This document shows, in pieces, positions 18,976-27,175 of a stretch of 64,000 nucleotides of DNA. A model generated the notes under the pieces. The model made no database searches. It saw only the letters and a list, made by a program, of their open reading frames with translations, and was not told where the DNA came from. The stretch is from JAAYUJ01 sp963698165 (GTDB lineage: Bacteria; Desulfobacterota; Syntrophobacteria; Syntrophobacterales; Syntrophobacteraceae): the NCBI GenBank assembly GCA_963698165.1, contig CAVOPT010000022.1:62001-126000 (forward strand), given 5' to 3'. Position 1 is the first letter of the stretch, and each line of letters opens with the position of its first letter. The translations under genes and the position numbers were made by a program.

Positions 18976-19030
18976 TGGTGGAGTATCCAGCCATGCCTGC
19001 TTCCTTGTGCTCACTCGGTTTGGCGCCATA

Positions 19031-19081
19031 TGGCCGGATTGTGGCGGGATTTATCATGATTGGCCGGATTATGGCGTGATT
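19031..19081 (+). promoter_or_regulatory. Tandem 21-bp direct repeats, candidate enhancer-binding sites
   Basis: TGGCCGGATTGTGGCGGGAT plus T (19031-19051) and TGGCCGGATTATGGCGTGAT plus T (19061-19081) differ at 2 of 21 positions and are offset by 30 bp, about three helical turns. Relative to the predicted sigma-54 transcript start at 19181 their centres are near -140 and -110, the usual distance of an activator site for sigma-54 promoters. They could also be a remnant of a mobile element. Confidence 0.5.
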
Positions 19082-19154
19082 CTTTGTGGGGCTTCGCTTG
19101 GGGGGGATCGTTCGGTTGCTTGTCCTGCTTGGCCTGAGGGTGTTTTGGGATGTT

Positions 19155-19170
19155 TGGCACGTGCTTTGCT
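19155..19170 (+). promoter_or_regulatory. Consensus sigma-54 (-24/-12) promoter
   Basis: TGGCAC-GTGCT-TTGCT matches the RpoN consensus TGGCAC-N5-TTGCW with the required 10 bases between GG and GC. The predicted transcript start is 19181. Ten fixed bases would be expected about 0.1 times by chance on both strands of this window. An activator of the NtrC type would be needed. Confidence 0.65.
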
Positions 19171-19180
19171 TTCATAGAAG

Positions 19181-19252
19181 GTCACAAGAGAAACCAACTC
19201 TTTCCTCCTCAAAAGCTAACCGGTCCTAGCCCCTCCGGTTGGCTTTTTTTTT
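19181..19252 (+). ncRNA. Candidate sigma-54-dependent small RNA
   Basis: From the predicted start (19181) to the end of the T run (19252) is about 72 nt. The 5' half is unstructured and contains CUUUCCUCCUC (19200-19210), a near-perfect anti-Shine-Dalgarno sequence of the kind that many sRNAs use as seed. The 3' half is an intrinsic terminator. No open frame fits. This is inferred from promoter, length, seed and terminator together; no match to a known sRNA family could be tested. Alternatively it is the attenuated leader of the flavoprotein gene at 19329. Confidence 0.5.
19214..19252 (+). terminator. Intrinsic terminator
   Basis: AGCTAACCGG (19214-19223) pairs with CCGGTTGGCT (19235-19244) in ten pairs, one of them G-U, around an 11-base loop, followed by nine T (19244-19252). 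The preceding AAA can extend the stem against the T run. Confidence 0.88.
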
Positions 19253-19259
19253 GCCCTTT

Positions 19260-19297
19260 TTTCACTGCGGAGCACACAGAGGTTGCTGAGAGAACAA
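19260..19297. repeat. Half copy of a CACTG/CAGAG dispersed repeat
   Basis: TTCACTGCGGAGCACACAGA and the following GGTTGCTGAGAGA resemble the left arm of the larger inverted repeat at 21220-21300 (CACTGAGAAGCACGCAGAGA then TCGCCGAGAGA). It lies just before the ribosome site of the next gene. Confidence 0.45.
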
Positions 19298-19328
19298 TGC
19301 TGCTGTTTTGCAGGGAGGAGTCGCCCTG

Positions 19329-20189
19329 ATGGAAAAAACGCTTCTTGGAATCATCGGGTCACCCCGGAAGTTCGGCAATTCGGAGGTCTTTGCCAAGGAA
19401 ATCTACAGGAATATGCCGCAAGGGTGGCGTCTGCAATTGATGAGGCTTCCCGAGCTCGACATCAGGCCTTGCCGAGGTTGCTATCAGTGCCTCTTTGGGG
19501 AAATGCGCTGCCCCCAGGACGATGATTTCCAAGCCGCACTGGATGCGTTGTCCGGCGCCGATGCCACCGTCGTTGCCGCTCCAACCTACTTCCTCGGAGC
19601 CAATTCCAGTCTCAAGCGTTTCCTCGATCGTGGGCTGAGCTTTTACGGATGCTTGGAAAAGCTCTGGGGAAAACCCGCCGTGGGTGTCGGTATTGCGGGA
19701 ATCGAGGGGCTTGAAGGTCAGACAAAGCTGGATATCGACCGCTTCATCAAGCTCACGTTTGGAGATCTCAGGGAAACGCTGGTCCTCTATGCCGCCTTGC
19801 CAGGGGAAATCTTCCTGCGGGAGGGCCCGAAAGACGCCGCCAGACGCCTCGCCGGCGCTCTCTTGAATGAGAGCGAAGCAATTCCCCCAAGGCATCCCGT
19901 TTGCCCGATCTGTGGGGGGGACACGTTTCGTTTCCTGCCGGAGGGGCAGGCCCGGTGCATGCTTTGCAGCAATTCCGGCAGCTATGACTGGCAGGATGGA
20001 ACCCTGAAGATGGACCTGGTTCTCGGTGAGCATCAGCTCTTTGTGGATCTGGAGAGCGCGAGAAAACACCTCGATTGGCTCAGGTCCATGAAAGACAGGT
20101 TCCTTGAATCCCGGAAGCAATTGAAGACAGTCACCACACAGTATCTCCAGGTGGGAGGGTGGATCCGTCCCACTCGGCGCGAGAGTTGA
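19329..20189 (+). CDS. NAD(P)H-dependent FMN reductase-like flavoprotein with zinc ribbon
   Basis: 286 aa from ATG 19329 (GGAGGAG site at 19313); a TTG frame begins at 19308. The first ~180 residues are a flavodoxin-like fold with the FMN phosphate loop IIGSPRKFGNSE, an RPCRGCYQC cysteine loop as in iron-sulfur flavoproteins and multimeric NAD(P)H reductases, and APTYFLGANSSLKRFLDR. The last ~80 residues add a probable zinc ribbon (CPICGGDTF and RCMLCSNSGSYDW) that is not usual in this family. Substrate unknown; flavin or quinone reduction is the family guess. The candidate sRNA and its sigma-54 promoter lie directly upstream. Confidence 0.83.
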   Translation: MEKTLLGIIGSPRKFGNSEVFAKEIYRNMPQGWRLQLMRLPELDIRPCRGCYQCLFGEMRCPQDDDFQAALDALSGADATVVAAPTYFLGANSSLKRFLDRGLSFYGCLEKLWGKPAVGVGIAGIEGLEGQTKLDIDRFIKLTFGDLRETLVLYAALPGEIFLREGPKDAARRLAGALLNESEAIPPRHPVCPICGGDTFRFLPEGQARCMLCSNSGSYDWQDGTLKMDLVLGEHQLFVDLESARKHLDWLRSMKDRFLESRKQLKTVTTQYLQVGGWIRPTRRES

Positions 20190-20229
20190 CGGTCCGCTCG
20201 CAGGTCCGGCGATTCGAGGCCCCTTCGTC

Positions 20230-21183
20230 TCATTCAGGTATGGAGCCCTGTGCATGGTTAGCGTCGGGGACCAGGCATCGGGAACCGTCCGGTTCCGTGA
20301 TGATTCTGAAACCAAAGAGCGGAACGAGATCCGCGAAGGTCCTCCCGAACACCAATTCCAGGTTTTCGTCGGGGATGTTCAGTTGGCTGCCCAGAAACCT
20401 GCGGAAATGGTCTTCATAAGAAAGCAGCTGCAGGACTTCTTCCACAGATTCACCCCTGGTCTCCCGCAGATGCTCAAAGGCTTTCTGTAATTTCTCGAAG
20501 GAACATCGCCGGTCGTGCTCCTCGATGAGATCAAGAAGCAGATCGACCCCCTGAAATATTTCGAAGCGAGTCAGGTAGGGCGTCTTTTTCAATCCGAGGG
20601 CCGCCTTCGGATCCCAGCAGGCCTGTGCGCGGCACTGGGTAGGACGGTTTCCGTAGATCAGGCACTGATCGGTTTCGCCGTCGAAGAAAAGACACTCTCG
20701 AGATCCTGGTTTCTCGCGGATCTTCACCCTCTCATCATCCAGCTGAAGAATCGTCTGCTGATAAGGGGATCTCACCGGTTCGCCACACCTCAGTGTAACC
20801 AGATCCCGCCAAGGAATGTTCCCCTGTTCGAGCAGTTCGAGGTCTTCCACGTGCAGTGATGGGCTGCCTCTTCGGCAACATTCACCGCAGGCGACACATG
20901 TGGGCAGCACTTGGCGAACCGCATCCTCGCTCAGCCTGATGAGGCTCTTCCACGCAGCGAGCTTCTCATCGGCCTGCATCCTCGGCCATCGGCGTACGAC
21001 GTTCTGATAGAGAGCCTCCTGTCGCACCTGGGTTTGAGCGCGTTTCAGCGGCAGAGTGCTCTGATCATCTTTCAAGATGGAAACCAGCAGGGCATTCCAT
21101 CGGTCGATGAGCTCCTCCAGCGTCCAGTGGGCCGGGTAGTCGGGTCGTGAATCCTGATTTATCTCATGGTTTGGCTGTATCAT
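20230..21183 (-). CDS. YkgJ-family cysteine cluster protein
   Basis: 317 aa, cytoplasmic. The UPF0153/YkgJ cluster is seen as CVACGECCRRGSPSL (residues ~100), followed by CLFFDGETDQCLIYGNRPTQC, which together give the eight or so cysteines that bind a metal, probably Zn or an Fe-S centre. The flanking N- and C-terminal helical parts are longer than in the minimal family. The C terminus ends PDANHAQGSIPE. The family has no established reaction. It lies tail to tail with the flavoprotein gene and shares a strand with the next cysteine-rich gene. Confidence 0.82.
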   Translation of the reverse strand: MIQPNHEINQDSRPDYPAHWTLEELIDRWNALLVSILKDDQSTLPLKRAQTQVRQEALYQNVVRRWPRMQADEKLAAWKSLIRLSEDAVRQVLPTCVACGECCRRGSPSLHVEDLELLEQGNIPWRDLVTLRCGEPVRSPYQQTILQLDDERVKIREKPGSRECLFFDGETDQCLIYGNRPTQCRAQACWDPKAALGLKKTPYLTRFEIFQGVDLLLDLIEEHDRRCSFEKLQKAFEHLRETRGESVEEVLQLLSYEDHFRRFLGSQLNIPDENLELVFGRTFADLVPLFGFRIITEPDGSRCLVPDANHAQGSIPE

Positions 21184-21219
21184 TGGGCGTTACACGTCTC
21201 CTTCTCAAGAGAGTTACTA

Positions 21220-21300
21220 CACTGAGAAGCACGCAGAGATCGCCGAGAGAATATCATGAGGCAAGTGCGCTCTGCGCTCTCGGGGCCCTCTGCGGTGAGA
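21220..21300. repeat. Inverted-repeat element
   Basis: The left arm CACTGAGAAGCACGCAGAGA (from 21220) and the right arm CTCTGCGCTCTCGGGG with CCTCTGCGGTGAGA (21270-21300) are imperfect inverted copies. The element fills most of the gap between two minus-strand genes. A half copy is at 19260-19297. It looks like a miniature or palindromic dispersed repeat; no open frame. Confidence 0.55.
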
Positions 21301-21357
21301 TTTCGGTTTTTCAGAGACCCGGTGCTCCGCTTGCGCGGTGGGACGGAGTTGTCCGGG

Positions 21358-22182
21358 TCACTCCCGGGCACTGTCCAATATCATTTCCCGGAGCATGCGG
21401 GCAACTGCCGGTGAAGTCCTTTTCCATCCCAAGACGAGTCTCATGAAGTCCAGGTAGTCCGTTTCCATTGGCAAGAAATGGGTCGGAACTTCCTCGTCGG
21501 CTCCGGGTGAGGTCATTTGGTTCAAGGGAAGAGCGAGGATTCTCCTCCAAAGGTTCCGGCATGATTTCTCGAGGTCCTCCGGAGAATTGCTCCCATCCGC
21601 CGCCATGTCGAGGGTCAACCGAAAAAGATAGCGGTGAGAGCGAGGATTCCATCCGGAAGCCATGAGGAAAGGGTGGTTGGCGAGGAGGTCCCTCGCCCCC
21701 CATGATCTCAGGGTCGCCTCCGATTGCAGGTGACGGAGCACTTCATGGCCCCAGAGCAAGATGCGAAAGAGAGGGTTCTCCCGCGGGCTCGAGTAGCGGA
21801 ACGAGTCGAAACCGTCCACGAGGACGAGCCAAAAGCGGCGATGGTCCGTGGGCATCAGATCGAACGTCCGGGCGGGCAGGCAGCTCTCGCGACGGCACTT
21901 GTTTCCGTAATCGACGAGATTCCTCAAATCCTCGCCGTTGTTTCGGCATGGATGAAGCAAGCATCCCGCCGTACGTCCTCTTTTGTCGAGAAAGCCCAGG
22001 GCCCAGCAGGTGAATCCCACGATGGGCCGGAACCGGGGGCCGTCGCGCAGGTACCGGACGCGATTGTCGGAGAGCTCCCTGGCAATGCTGCTTCGATAGT
22101 CAAGATGGTCATAGCCTGCCGGGCGGATGGGAGGACAGCAGGCGAAACAGGAAAACGCCTCGCTTGGTGCGCAAAGGTTCAT
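21358..22182 (-). CDS. Cysteine-rich protein of unknown function
   Basis: 274 aa. The N terminus has a compact cysteine motif (SCFACCPPIRPAGYDHLDY), and more cysteines follow (FTCWALGFLD, GCLLHPCRNNGEDL, CRRESCLPAR) up to residue ~105. The second half is helical and has no cysteine cluster (DMAADGSNSPEDLEKSC). The arrangement CxxCC...C...HPC...C....C recalls metal-binding cysteine cluster proteins, and the neighbour on the same strand is of the YkgJ type, but I do not recognise the family. Start at 22182 is the first ATG in frame; no strong ribosome site is obvious. Confidence 0.65.
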   Translation of the reverse strand: MNLCAPSEAFSCFACCPPIRPAGYDHLDYRSSIARELSDNRVRYLRDGPRFRPIVGFTCWALGFLDKRGRTAGCLLHPCRNNGEDLRNLVDYGNKCRRESCLPARTFDLMPTDHRRFWLVLVDGFDSFRYSSPRENPLFRILLWGHEVLRHLQSEATLRSWGARDLLANHPFLMASGWNPRSHRYLFRLTLDMAADGSNSPEDLEKSCRNLWRRILALPLNQMTSPGADEEVPTHFLPMETDYLDFMRLVLGWKRTSPAVARMLREMILDSARE

Positions 22183-22341
22183 GAAGTGATCCCAGCCCGA
22201 GTCGAGCGGTTCCGCCCCAAGGGCCTGTCGTTGGCCCAGACTTGCGGCACCCGCGAATGAATCGTTCCCCAGCCTTTGCCAACCCAGGATAAATGGCGCC
22301 GGAGACGAAATGCACCCGACTCGGGTGCCGGCCCCACACGA

Positions 22342-22370
22342 TTGACAGCCCCGGGACCGTCTGTTATTGT
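22342..22370 (+). promoter_or_regulatory. Sigma-70 type promoter of the FmdB-like gene
   Basis: TTGACA (22342-22347), 17-base spacer, TATTGT (22365-22370). The predicted start near 22377 leaves a ~40-base leader before ATG 22418. Confidence 0.7.
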
Positions 22371-22417
22371 TTGCGTGACAATATTTCTTGTGGAATGATT
22401 CGGCAAGGAGAAGAGTG

Positions 22418-22666
22418 ATGCCAATTTACGAGTTTCGTTGCGTGGGGTGCGGACACGTCCAGGAAATGCTCATTTTCAACAGCGCCGACCCAGTGGAAAT
22501 GAAGTGTGAACAGTGCCAGGGGGAGGTTCTTGACCGCATCATGAGCTCCACAAGCTACGCCATGGGTTCTTCCAGTGGGGATAGCACCTCGCCGAGCGTG
22601 ACCAGCAAGTCCTGTGGACCGGGAAAGAGTTGCACCACCCTGGAATTGCCTGGACATACCCGCTGA
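22418..22666 (+). CDS. FmdB-type zinc-ribbon regulatory protein
   Basis: 82 aa from ATG 22418 (AAGGAGAAG site). MPIYEFRCVGCGHVQE and KCEQCQGEV give the FmdB/CxxC_CxxC_SSSS zinc ribbon, followed by a Ser-rich tail (SSTSYAMGSSSGDSTSPS) and a last cysteine pair (CGPGKSC). Proteins of this type are named after a putative regulator of formamidase in Methylophilus; their real role is unsettled. The gene is a single transcription unit with its own promoter. Confidence 0.88.
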   Translation: MPIYEFRCVGCGHVQEMLIFNSADPVEMKCEQCQGEVLDRIMSSTSYAMGSSSGDSTSPSVTSKSCGPGKSCTTLELPGHTR

Positions 22667-22743
22667 CGCGCAGCCAATCCCGGCAAAGGTGATTTCTTTA
22701 ATGACGGCAGAGCCTTGCCGGACCTTTCCTGGTTGACCTCCTC

Positions 22744-23922
22744 CTAGACGGCGCCTCTTTTCTTCAGATCTGCCATCTCTCGATCGGTGTATCCCAGTCC
22801 CCCGAGAATCTCCGTCGTGTGCTCACCCAGCGCGGGGGCATGAGTGCGGATTTCGCCGGGAGTTGCGGAGAACTTTGGTGCAATTCCCATCTGGCGGTAG
22901 GCTCCCCATGTCTCGTGGACCATTTCCACCACCATTTGGCGGGCATGCATTTCCGGGTCTTCCATGACCTCGTCAAAGTTGAGTATGGGTTCGCAGCAGC
23001 AATCCCAGTCCTTGAAGTGTTGGATCCACTCGGCCAAGGTCTTCTGCCTGAAGATGGCTCCGATCTGCTCCTGCAGTTCCTTCTGATGGGCCCCCGGCTC
23101 GAAGTACCGCGGGGTATCCCATTCGGCGCGACCCACGGCCTGGCAGAACGCTTTCCAGAACTGGGGCTCGAGGGCTCCCAGGGACATGAAGCGGTCGTCC
23201 CTGGTTTCATAGATGTTGTAGCAGGCGAATCCGTGGTTGAGGAAATCGTCCCCTGGCGAAGGCACCTTTCCGTCGGCGATGTATTGGCCCCATCTCAGAC
23301 AGTTCCATGTGAAGGCACCGTCGGTCATGGACACGTCGACGAACTGCCCTTCGCCCGAACTCACTCTCGACAGCAACGCCGCCAAGATGGCGAACGCCGC
23401 CAGGAGTCCGCCTCCACCGAGATCCGCGATCTGCACTCCCGTCAAGGTTGGACGGCCCGCCGCTCCGCTGTAGGAGAGGACTCCATTCAGGGCGAGATAG
23501 TTGATGTCATGGCCGGCTCTCTGCGAGCGGGCCCCATCAGAGCCGTAGCCGGTTATGGCGCAATAGACGAGCCGGGGGTTGACGGCGCATAGATCCTTGT
23601 AGCCCAGGCCCAGCCGGTCCATCACTCCCGGCCGGAAGCCCTCGAGAAGGACATCGCTCTCCTGCGCCATTCGCCGCAAGATCCCCTTGGCCTCTTCATC
23701 CTTGAGGTTCAGGGTCAAGGACCGTTTGTTCCGGTTGAGGACAACGTGGAATCCGCTGTTCTCCCCGATCCTGGGGGGCCACCAGCGGATGTAGTCCCCC
23801 ATCTTGGGATCCTCCACCTTGATCACATCCGCTCCCATGTCCGCCAGGAGCATGGAGCAGAAGGGACCGGGCAGGAGGCGTGACAGGTCGAGGACTTTGA
23901 TGCCGGAGAGCGCTCCATTCAT
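22744..23922 (-). CDS. CaiB/BaiF-type (family III) CoA-transferase
   Basis: 392 aa from ATG 23922, which has GAGAGG about nine bases upstream (a longer frame reaches 23952). The N terminus is characteristic: LSGIKVLDLSRLLPGPFCSM, then ADMGADVIKVEDPKMGD, NRNKRSLTLNLK, and the region TGVQIADLGGGGLLAA with the likely catalytic Asp. Family members are formyl-CoA transferase, carnitine CoA-transferase and alpha-methylacyl-CoA racemase; the sequence here is nearest to the racemase branch, but the substrate is not certain. It acts in the cytosol. The next gene on the same strand, ftsY, is unrelated in role. Confidence 0.9.
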   Translation of the reverse strand: MNGALSGIKVLDLSRLLPGPFCSMLLADMGADVIKVEDPKMGDYIRWWPPRIGENSGFHVVLNRNKRSLTLNLKDEEAKGILRRMAQESDVLLEGFRPGVMDRLGLGYKDLCAVNPRLVYCAITGYGSDGARSQRAGHDINYLALNGVLSYSGAAGRPTLTGVQIADLGGGGLLAAFAILAALLSRVSSGEGQFVDVSMTDGAFTWNCLRWGQYIADGKVPSPGDDFLNHGFACYNIYETRDDRFMSLGALEPQFWKAFCQAVGRAEWDTPRYFEPGAHQKELQEQIGAIFRQKTLAEWIQHFKDWDCCCEPILNFDEVMEDPEMHARQMVVEMVHETWGAYRQMGIAPKFSATPGEIRTHAPALGEHTTEILGGLGYTDREMADLKKRGAV

Positions 23923-23972
23923 GGTTTCCATCCTCTCGAATTTGTGATTCACCGGTTCTTGCGCAAGGGATT

Positions 23973-25130
23973 TCAGAAAAGGGCGTTGGTGAATTCCTCC
24001 GGGTCGAAAGGCCTCAGGTCGTCGAGTCCTTCACCGATCCCGATGTATCGCACTGGCACTTTGAGCTCCTCGCAGATGGCGACGATGATGCCTCCCTTGG
24101 CCGTCCCGTCGAGCTTGGTGAGGATCAGGCCGGTGATGCCGATCCCTTCCTTGAACAGCCTGGCCTGGGAAAGGGCGTTCTGGCCCGTGGTGGCATCCAG
24201 AACGAGCAGCACCTCGTGGGGGGCGTCGGGGATCTTCTTCGTGACGACCCGCATGACCTTTTTCAGTTCCTCCATGAGATTCACCTTGGTGTGCATGCGT
24301 CCGGCCGTGTCGAGGAGAACCACGTCCATGTCCCTCGACAGGGCCGCATCCATCCCGTCAAACGCGACGGCCGAGGGATCCGATCCGCTCTTCTGGCGAA
24401 TCACCGGAACATTCGCCCTTTCTCCCCAAATGGAGAGCTGTTCAATAGCCGCGGCCCGGAACGTGTCGGCGGCCACGAGCATGACGTTGTGCTCCTGCCG
24501 TTTGAGTTGATGGGCAAGCTTTCCGATGGTGGTCGTCTTTCCGACTCCGTTGACGCCCACCACCATGATGACAAAAGGCTCGTCTCCTTCGAAATTCCAA
24601 GGGGTTGCCGGAACCGAGAGGATCTCGCGGATTTCTTCCCGAAGCTCCTCCCTGAGTCTATCGGGACTGCTCAGCTCGTTTCTTTTGATTTTTTCGGCCA
24701 CTTTACCGAGGAGCACCTGGGCTGTCCGGACTCCCAGGTCGGAGGTGATGAGCACTTCCTCCAAATCATCCAGGAGATCGAGGTCGATCGTCTTTTTCCC
24801 CAGGAGCAAGCGATCGACACGGCTGACGAAGTTCTCCCTGGTCTTGTGGAGGCGCTCTCTGAGGCGTTTGAAAAGGCGGCCTTTCTCCTTGGGAGAATCG
24901 GGCAGGTCTTCCTCTGCCTCGAGGCCTTCGGTTGGCAGGGAGGACTCCCTGAGGTCCGCTTCTCCGTATTCTTCCTCGCCCAAGCGATCTGCAGGGGCTT
25001 CTTCTTGAAGCTTCGGGGGAGCCTCGGAATCCTCGGCCGCGTCCAGCTCTTCCGACGTCGGAGATTCATCGAAAACCTCTTGAGGTGATGCGGAGTTTTC
25101 TCTTTTCTTGCGTTTGAACCATTTCATCAT
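23973..25130 (-). CDS. ftsY: Signal recognition particle receptor FtsY
   Basis: 385 aa from ATG 25130 (longer frame to 25142). The N-terminal third is the acidic, poorly conserved A domain (many Glu, Ser and Pro) that contacts the membrane. Then follow the four-helix N domain and the SRP GTPase G domain with P loop GVNGVGKTTTIGK, the DTFRAAAIEQL insertion region, DTAGRMHTK and the TKLDGTAKGG specificity motif. It docks ribosome-SRP complexes to the SecYEG translocon. Family length is normal for Desulfobacterota. Confidence 0.97.
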   Translation of the reverse strand: MMKWFKRKKRENSASPQEVFDESPTSEELDAAEDSEAPPKLQEEAPADRLGEEEYGEADLRESSLPTEGLEAEEDLPDSPKEKGRLFKRLRERLHKTRENFVSRVDRLLLGKKTIDLDLLDDLEEVLITSDLGVRTAQVLLGKVAEKIKRNELSSPDRLREELREEIREILSVPATPWNFEGDEPFVIMVVGVNGVGKTTTIGKLAHQLKRQEHNVMLVAADTFRAAAIEQLSIWGERANVPVIRQKSGSDPSAVAFDGMDAALSRDMDVVLLDTAGRMHTKVNLMEELKKVMRVVTKKIPDAPHEVLLVLDATTGQNALSQARLFKEGIGITGLILTKLDGTAKGGIIVAICEELKVPVRYIGIGEGLDDLRPFDPEEFTNALF

Positions 25131-25202
25131 GACCTGATGCATCTCCAGACAGGCTTCGTGCTCGCCGCGGCCACGATTTTGTCACTATCTCCCCATTGGA
25201 TT

Positions 25203-25231
25203 TTGGATAGCGGCCGGCCCTGTGATAAGAA
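25203..25231 (+). promoter_or_regulatory. Possible sigma-70 promoter
   Basis: TTGGAT (25203-25208), 17-base spacer, TAAGAA (25226-25231), in the divergent gap between ftsY and the aldolase gene. It leaves about 150 bases to the ATG at 25385. Confidence 0.45.
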
Positions 25232-25384
25232 TGTGCAGAAGGCTTCTAATTGATTTGTTCCAGTCACCGAAAGCGGGGGCCCCCCGAATTCAGGAATCAA
25301 TTAAGTATAGAGGCTCGGTTCTGTCAAACAGAAAGGGAGGGGAGTTCTGAAAGTGTTTTTTTCGCGGTTTCGAAAGGGGTTGTG

Positions 25385-26035
25385 ATGAACCGGGAAGGCG
25401 GCGAAAAGCTCCGTGGCGATTTCATCGCCACGTGTGAAAAACTCCATCGTGAAGGGCTCATTGCCGCGACGGACGGAAATGTCAGTTGCAGGCTCGACGA
25501 GGAACTCTTGCTCATAACTCCGAGCGGCAAGGCCAAAGGCGATCTTCAAAGGGAAGATCTCCTCGTCGTCGATCTGGAAGGACGCGTGGTCCAGGGAAGT
25601 GGAAGGCCGTCCACTGAGATCCGCATGCATCTTCTTGTCTACAGGATGCGGCGGGACGTGCGCGCCATCGTCCACGCCCATCCTCCCATGTTGACGGCGT
25701 TCACCCTCTCTGATCTGCCCTTTCCGACAGACTGCCTGCCGGAGGTGTGGCTCACCATCGGCCGCGTTCCCACCGCCCCCTACGCAACCCCGAGCACGGA
25801 AGAAGTGCCCCGCTCCATCGCTCCCCTGGTGGCGGCCCACGAAGCCATCCTGCTGGAACGACACGGGTCCCTCACCTTCGGCAAGAACCTGGCCGAAGCC
25901 TATATGCGGTTGCAGAAACTGGAACACGCTGCGCACACTCTCTACTATGCGTGTCTCCTGAAGCGGGAAATGCCCTCGCCACTTCCGAAGGAGGCCCTTG
26001 AAAAGCTGCGGCAACTGGGACATGCTGAAAGATGA
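25385..26035 (+). CDS. Class II aldolase/adducin family protein
   Basis: 216 aa from ATG 25385 (GAAAGGGG site); the longest frame from 25250 has no fitting upstream start. Family features: ATDGNVSCRLDEELLLITPSGKAKGDL (phosphate-binding loop, residues ~25-50), the zinc ligands IVHAHPPMLTAFT, and ILLERHGSLTFGKNLAEAY. The class includes fuculose- and ribulose-phosphate aldolases and methylthioribulose-1-phosphate dehydratase. The catalytic acid cannot be assigned from this alone. Which sugar or sulfur pathway it serves is open. Confidence 0.88.
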   Translation: MNREGGEKLRGDFIATCEKLHREGLIAATDGNVSCRLDEELLLITPSGKAKGDLQREDLLVVDLEGRVVQGSGRPSTEIRMHLLVYRMRRDVRAIVHAHPPMLTAFTLSDLPFPTDCLPEVWLTIGRVPTAPYATPSTEEVPRSIAPLVAAHEAILLERHGSLTFGKNLAEAYMRLQKLEHAAHTLYYACLLKREMPSPLPKEALEKLRQLGHAER

Positions 26036-26128
26036 GACCATTGCAGTGGGAGATGGCCAGCGTGAAGCTCTTCCATACCTTCTTGTGGCAGTATGTTGAA
26101 TTGGCGTGGTGAAGAAGGGTAACGAACC

Positions 26129-27175
26129 GTGAGTTCAAGTAAGCTTGTTGCATTGTCACGACCGGGAAGCCGACCTCTTGAAGGTGCCGATCACCGAGCG
26201 CGTTCTTTGGTCAATTTCTTCACGGCCCGAACACTCAATCGGCACTCCCCGAGGCGCGGGGATGCGGTGTGGGTGTCTGAGCTCCTGAAGGGCCCGTCCG
26301 CTCAACTGATCGCGGTTTGGGAATCAAGGAACCTTTTCAGCAACGGGACTTCGGTTGAGCCGGTCTTCCTCACGGCTCTCGGGTCCGAAGGCCTCCTTTC
26401 GGCGGCGGAATCCGTCGTATTCCTGGGTGAAGTGGACGAGAAGGCCTTTTTTGCCCTCGGGTTGTCTCGGGAAAATGGCACGTTGGCAGAGGAATTGTCC
26501 AGGTTTGGGGATTTCAAGGACCTGAAGGCCATGGCCCCACTTCTGGAACACGACGCAGGAGCCCTCCTTTCCCATGCCAGGGCGATGGTGCACTGGCATC
26601 GGAGCACCAGGTTCTGTGGCGATTGCGGGCACCCCACCGGGATTGCCGATGCCGGACACAAAAGAGTCTGCACCAATGGGAGCTGCGGTCGTCAACACTT
26701 CCCGAGGACCGATCCGGCCATCATCGTCTTGGTCGCTCGTGAAGGCAGATGCCTTCTGGGAAGACAGAAAGTGTGGCCGGAGGGTTTCTACTCCACGATC
26801 GCGGGATTTGTCGAGCCTGGGGAGAGCCTGGAGGAGGCCGTAGCCCGTGAAGTGGCTGAAGAGACGTCCATCCGAATCAACGAGGTCTTCTACCATTCGT
26901 CGCAGCCCTGGCCCTTCCCGGGATCCATCATGCTTGGATTTACGGCCGGAGCGTGTTCGACAGCCATTGCGCTGCGTGATCAGGAACTGGAGGATGCACG
27001 CTGGTTCACACGGGATGACATAGAAAGTGCTCTGCGGCATGGAGAACTGAGGCTTCCCACGCGGATCTCCATCGCCTACCGTCTCATCGAGGACTGGTTC
27101 GACTCCGTGGGGGGTGTTTCCCTGAGGGGCCTCCTGGATTCCATCGGGAAGCCGCAGGGACTTGGAAAACCCTAA
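26129..27175 (+). CDS. nudC: NADH pyrophosphatase NudC
   Basis: 348 aa with GTG start at 26129 (GAAGAAGGG site). An N-terminal NUDIX-like region is followed by a four-cysteine zinc ribbon (FCGDCGHPT and RVCTNGSCGRQHFPR), the Nudix box GFVEPGESLEEAVAREVAEE and the NudC signature SQPWPFPGSIMLGF. The enzyme cleaves NADH to NMNH and AMP and, in E. coli, removes the NAD cap from RNA 5' ends. Length is longer than the E. coli enzyme, mainly in the N terminus. It is transcribed after the aldolase gene with a ~90-base gap. Confidence 0.95.
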   Translation: MSSSKLVALSRPGSRPLEGADHRARSLVNFFTARTLNRHSPRRGDAVWVSELLKGPSAQLIAVWESRNLFSNGTSVEPVFLTALGSEGLLSAAESVVFLGEVDEKAFFALGLSRENGTLAEELSRFGDFKDLKAMAPLLEHDAGALLSHARAMVHWHRSTRFCGDCGHPTGIADAGHKRVCTNGSCGRQHFPRTDPAIIVLVAREGRCLLGRQKVWPEGFYSTIAGFVEPGESLEEAVAREVAEETSIRINEVFYHSSQPWPFPGSIMLGFTAGACSTAIALRDQELEDARWFTRDDIESALRHGELRLPTRISIAYRLIEDWFDSVGGVSLRGLLDSIGKPQGLGKP

